From an uncultured Collinsella sp. (GTDB lineage: Bacteria > Actinomycetota > Coriobacteriia > Coriobacteriales > Coriobacteriaceae), in NCBI GenBank assembly GCA_900765115.1, contig CAAFQK010000043.1, positions 1 to 24,354 on the forward strand: a DNA stretch of 24,354 bases, in the 5' to 3' direction. Positions 21,403 through 24,354 of the stretch are shown in pieces; the first letter of the stretch is position 1, and each line of letters opens with the position of its first letter. Under the pieces are notes generated by a model. That model worked only from the letters and a program-made list of their open reading frames with translations. It ran no database searches and was not told where the DNA came from. Both the position numbers and the translations under genes were made by a program.

Positions 21403-22789
21403 ACAGGGGGACCGCGATGGTGGCCACCGCGCCGCCCGAGGGGCTGTTGGTGAGCGAGACGGAGCCCCCGTGGGCGCTCGCGGCCTCGGAGGCGGCGTGG
21501 AGACCGAGCCCGTAGTGGCGGCCTCCGTCGCGCGAGGAGCGGGAGGAGTCGTCTGTGAAGAGGCGCTCGCAGCCGCGTTCGAGGGCGGCGGGAGAGAAGC
21601 CCGGTCCGTCGTCGGACACCTCGATGACGAGGTGGCCGCCCTCGATGTCGCAGGAGACCGCCACGCGCGAGCGCGCGTGCTCGGCGGCGTTGGCCACGAG
21701 GTTCGCGGCGGCTCGCGCCAGGGTGGTTCGGTCGAGTGGGGCCTCGGGCGCGCCCGCGACAGCGGGGCCCGTGGCCGCGTCGAGCGTCACGCCTCGCGCC
21801 CGGGCGATCTGGGCGGCCTCGGCGAGGACCTGTTCGCAGAGCTCGGCCGGCCGCATGGGGGCCCTCTCCGCCCCGCCGGACCCGCGTGAGGCCTCGATGA
21901 GCAGGCGCACGTAGCCGTCGAGCCTTTCGACACCACCGGCTATGTCGCGCGCGGCGGCCGCGAGGTCGGCGTCTTTCTCGTCTTCCAGCTCCTCCGCCAC
22001 GAAGTCGGCGTTGGCGCGCAGCACGGTGAGCGGCGTCTTGAGGTCGTGGGCGAGCGACGCCACCTGCTCGCGCTGCCCCCGCTCCGCGGCCCAGCGGGCC
22101 TCGAGCGACTCGGCGAGGGAGGCCCGCATGGCGTCCATCGCGGCGAGGACGTCGTTCACCTCGCGCACGTTGGTGCTGCCGACCACGAAGTCGAGCTCCC
22201 CCGCGCCGACGCGCCCCGCCGCCTCCGCGAGCGGCGCCATCTTGCGCGAGATCACGCGGCTCGCACGGCGCGCCACGAGCGCGAGCGCGAGCGCGCTTCC
22301 CGCAGCGGCGCCGACGAGCATGAGGTTCTGCGGGTTGGGAAGCAGGCCGGCGAGGTCGCGCGAGACCCACTGCGGCAGGTATTCGCTGACGAGTGCACAG
22401 GCCCCGCCGCCCTTGAGCGGGAACGCGGCGTAGGTGAGGCCCGAGCCCCCGCCCTCGATCTCCACTGTGCCCGGATCCGCGGCGAGTGCCGCACGGGCCA
22501 TTTCCGTCGCGTCCACGAGCCGCGTGCCCTCGAGGTCTGTCATCAGCACGTATCCGTCCTTGTTCAGGATGAGGTAGCGGTACGCCGTCGGCACGTCCTG
22601 TTGCCCGCAGACGCCGTCGCGTGCCAGGCCCTCCGCGACCTCGCGCGCATTGGCCGGCCCCCAGCTTGCCTCGTAGACGAAGCCCGCGTTGATCGCCGCG
22701 GAGAGCGCCATGAACGAGGCGAGCCACGCCGTGGCGACCGCCGCGAACGCGTAGGCGAAGTAGCGCGCGATGACGAAGGAGAGCGGCAT
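21392..22789 (-). CDS. Sensor histidine kinase
   Basis: The 465-aa membrane kinase has TM1 (about 8-32), an extracytoplasmic region of about 120 residues, TM2 (about 156-174), a HAMP-like linker, HisKA with His248 in SLAHDLKTPL, N-box Asn363/Asn367 (AANLVANAAEHA), G1 DDGPGF (393-398) and G2 YGLGL (426-430). All catalytic boxes are intact. The extracytoplasmic Cys61 and Cys131 could pair. It starts 26 bp after the response regulator; the only nearby purine run is GGGGG. With the neighbouring ABC permease and YxeA-like protein it probably senses a cell-envelope-active peptide. The ligand is inferred from context. Confidence 0.88.
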   Translation of the reverse strand: MPLSFVIARYFAYAFAAVATAWLASFMALSAAINAGFVYEASWGPANAREVAEGLARDGVCGQQDVPTAYRYLILNKDGYVLMTDLEGTRLVDATEMARAALAADPGTVEIEGGGSGLTYAAFPLKGGGACALVSEYLPQWVSRDLAGLLPNPQNLMLVGAAAGSALALALVARRASRVISRKMAPLAEAAGRVGAGELDFVVGSTNVREVNDVLAAMDAMRASLAESLEARWAAERGQREQVASLAHDLKTPLTVLRANADFVAEELEDEKDADLAAAARDIAGGVERLDGYVRLLIEASRGSGGAERAPMRPAELCEQVLAEAAQIARARGVTLDAATGPAVAGAPEAPLDRTTLARAAANLVANAAEHARSRVAVSCDIEGGHLVIEVSDDGPGFSPAALERGCERLFTDDSSRSSRDGGRHYGLGLHAASEAASAHGGSVSLTNSPSGGAVATIAVPLCGA

Positions 22790-22815
22790 GCCCCCGCGAC
22801 CTCGCGCCCCGGTCC

Positions 22816-23478
22816 TCAAAGCTGCCACTTGTACCCCATCCCCCAGACGGTCGCGATCGGATCGGCGCCGGCCTCGGAGAGTTTCCTCCGGGCGCGGCTG
22901 ACCTGCATGGATATGGCCGCGTCGTCGGCGTCGCTCTCCCAGCCGAGCACCGCCTCGCGGATCTGCGCGCGGCTCATGACCTGCCCGGGGTGGCGGGCGA
23001 GGTACTCGCAGATGGCGTACTCGGTGGGCGTGAGCGGCACGGCCCCGCCGCCCACGGCGAGGGCGCGCGGCCCGAGGGCGATCCGCACCTCCCCGAAGGA
23101 GAGGGCGTGCGAGCGCGGCCGGCACTCACGGCGTAGATGGGCCGCGACCTTGGCGCGCAGCTCCGCGGCCCCGAAGGGCTTGCGGACGTAGTCGTCGGCG
23201 CCCAGGCCGTAGCCGGCCACGGCGTCCTCCTCGGCCACGCGCGCGGTCAGGAAGATGATGGGCCCGTCGAAGTCCGGGCGGATCTGCCGCACGAGCTCGA
23301 AGCCGTCGAGCCCCGGCATCATGACGTCGCAGAGCACGAGGTCGAAGCGCGAGAGGTCCGTCCCCGGGACCGCCGTCGGGTCCGCTGCCTTGACGACCTC
23401 ATGGCCGTCGCGGCCGAGGACGCGCGCGAGCGCGTCGAGGATTGCCCGTTCATCATCCACTGCCAGTATCCTCGCCAT
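22816..23478 (-). CDS. OmpR/PhoB-family response regulator
   Basis: The 220-aa protein has a receiver domain with Asp8/Asp9, phospho-acceptor Asp51 in LCDVMMPGLDG, Thr78 and Lys100 in VRKPF. A winged-helix output domain follows (LTPTEYAICEYLARHPGQVM, then ISMQVSRARRKL and VWGMGYKWQL). AGGAGG stands before the ATG. It is cognate to the downstream kinase and probably activates the transporter genes of the same operon. Nothing is missing or unusual in its motifs. Confidence 0.92.
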   Translation of the reverse strand: MARILAVDDERAILDALARVLGRDGHEVVKAADPTAVPGTDLSRFDLVLCDVMMPGLDGFELVRQIRPDFDGPIIFLTARVAEEDAVAGYGLGADDYVRKPFGAAELRAKVAAHLRRECRPRSHALSFGEVRIALGPRALAVGGGAVPLTPTEYAICEYLARHPGQVMSRAQIREAVLGWESDADDAAISMQVSRARRKLSEAGADPIATVWGMGYKWQL

Positions 23479-23523
23479 GTTCGACCTCCTGAAACTTCCG
23501 TCGGAATTGTACTAGCGCCGCGC

Positions 23524-23925
23524 TCAGCGGTCCAGAGCCCTGCGCGCAGCCGCGGGTGCCTGGGCCGCGTCGCACGCGCGGTAGCGCACGCCCGAGCCGC
23601 CGCGCGCCTCGATCTCGAGCCAGCCCTCGCCGTCCGACTCCCGCCCGAAGAAGATGAGCTGGAGCTCTCGGATATTGCCCCTGTCGTCCGCCGCGTCCAC
23701 CAGGTAGACGTAGTTGGCCCCCGCCCCGGTGGCGTCGGCGTAGGAGCTCGCGTGGCTGCCGGGCTCGGGCGCGGGCGCCCACACGGCGATCTCAGGGTTG
23801 GGCAGCACGCGGTCGGCGATCGAGCGCAGCGCCGACCCCCAGCCGGCGTCGAGCAGGGCATTCCCGCCCAGGACGAGCGCTGCGGAGAGGAGGGCGAGCG
23901 CGGCGGCGAGCGGCCTCCTACGCAT
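23524..23925 (-). CDS. YxeA-like secreted/anchored protein
   Basis: The 133-aa protein begins with a signal or anchor segment (MRRRPLAAALALLSAALVLG). The mature part contains ANYVYLVDAADDRGNIRELQ, then GEGWLEIEARGGSGV, and ends with AQAPAAARRALDR. This matches the YxeA/DUF1093 layout: a small beta-rich extracytoplasmic domain often encoded beside peptide-resistance ABC transporters. The ATG overlaps the permease stop by 8 bp (ATGCGTAG), so the two are coupled. A longer upstream start would lie inside the permease gene. It may help sense or bind the peptide. The family call is moderate. Confidence 0.7.
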   Translation of the reverse strand: MRRRPLAAALALLSAALVLGGNALLDAGWGSALRSIADRVLPNPEIAVWAPAPEPGSHASSYADATGAGANYVYLVDAADDRGNIRELQLIFFGRESDGEGWLEIEARGGSGVRYRACDAAQAPAAARRALDR

Positions 23926-24354
23926 CTGCCCTCCCGTCCTCGAAGCGGCAGAACCAGGCGAGAAGGACGGCGTCGGCTGCCAGGGTGAGCACGAGGCTGG
24001 CGAGCACAGTCGTGAGGAGAGGGGCCGCCGCGCGTGCGGCGTCGATGAAGGCCTCCACCCCGAGCGACCCCAGGCGCGCGGGCCAGGCGAGCGGCACCCA
24101 GCCCAGGGGCGTCGCCAGGGCACCGGTGAGCTCGCCGGTCATGAGGCCGTGCGCAAGTCCGCCCACCGAGAAGAACGCGAGGAGCATCCCCGCCGCGCCG
24201 GCGCCGATGGCGGCGTTGCGGCCGAGGCGAAGGGCCACGCCGAGCCAAAGCGCGTAGAGGGGCAGGCTGCCCAGCACGATGCCCGCCCAGGCGGCCGCGA
24301 GCGGGGCGGGCCCGATCGGCAGGCGCCCGGCGACGGCGAGCACGGCCCCGAACA
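23918..24354 (-). CDS. ABC-2 type permease, MutG/SpaG-like, 5' end outside the window
   Basis: The frame is open to the right edge, so the GTG at 24343 is probably internal. The visible 145 residues hold several hydrophobic helices (AWAGIVLGSLPLYALWLGVA, AAIGAGAAGMLLAFFSVGG, LLTTVLASLVLTLAADAVLL) and WVPLAWPARLG between them, as in lantibiotic-immunity permeases. Its stop overlaps the YxeA-like start by 8 bp. An ATP-binding subunit is expected to the right. Together with YxeA and the two-component system this suggests self-protection against, or resistance to, antimicrobial peptides. The subfamily is inferred from size and context. Confidence 0.65.
   Translation of the reverse strand, partial: FGAVLAVAGRLPIGPAPLAAAWAGIVLGSLPLYALWLGVALRLGRNAAIGAGAAGMLLAFFSVGGLAHGLMTGELTGALATPLGWVPLAWPARLGSLGVEAFIDAARAAAPLLTTVLASLVLTLAADAVLLAWFCRFEDGRADA

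Noticed and set aside
22046..23191. 381-codon plus-strand open frame
   Set aside because: It is antisense to the histidine kinase and response regulator, whose motifs are complete.
1..24354. CRISPR array, rRNA or tRNA genes
   Set aside because: No regularly spaced direct repeats, rRNA sequence or cloverleaf-like tRNA was recognised. The att site of the integrase could not be tied to a tRNA.

Overview
The window is high-GC DNA with Shine-Dalgarno-led genes. A mannose-family PTS under a LevR-type regulator, a DUF2961/GH172 glycosidase and a MutG/YxeA-type exporter with a two-component system together suggest a gut actinobacterium of the class Coriobacteriia (Collinsella or Olsenella-like). That placement is inference from gene content and composition. 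No rRNA, tRNA or CRISPR array was seen.

Region 1 (1-6308) is part of an integrative and mobilizable element, entering from the left edge. Leftward, in tight overlap, run an excisionase-like HTH protein, a tyrosine integrase with a complete catalytic set, a MobC/RHH-like protein, a 66-aa protein, a VapE-type P-loop ATPase, an unknown protein, a ribbon-helix-helix protein and a MobL-like relaxase that is cut short. A 223-bp gap with nested inverted repeats (1633-1855) is a candidate oriT. At the left edge the relaxase 3' end is mirrored in a loopless 180-bp imperfect palindrome. Divergent from xis is a regulator made of two tandem copies of an HTH module.

Region 2 (6309-11311) has lower GC and is accessory. 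It holds an orphan LexA box and hairpin in front of a 5'-truncated GyrI-like gene, a DUF4143 ATPase behind an inverted-repeat operator, and a two-gene module: a DUF4365-like protein with a possible PD-(D/E)xK nuclease domain, and a small protein with an HEPN-like Rx4H motif. This pair is the best candidate for an undescribed, possibly antiviral, system. A stretch of gene debris follows.

Region 3 (11312-18915) is a sugar-catabolic locus. A LevR-like PTS regulator, unusual in lacking the GAFTGA loop and an intact Walker B, precedes an operon of PTS IIB, IIC, IID and IIA, a cytoplasmic GH172 glycosidase and a ROK fructokinase. The set fits uptake, cleavage and phosphorylation of a fructose- or arabinofuranose-containing disaccharide. 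A 21-bp-stem bidirectional terminator closes it.

Region 4 (18916-21376) contains a lower-GC island of leftward methyltransferase genes and fragments, inserted in or replacing the 3' end of a DUF3800 gene. That gene stub has a leader with two hairpins, the second a strong terminator. Smaller debris follows.

Region 5 (21377-24354) is a leftward operon of an ABC-2 permease (running off the edge), a YxeA-like secreted protein, an OmpR-family response regulator and a histidine kinase. It resembles lantibiotic or bacitracin-type peptide sensing and immunity loci.
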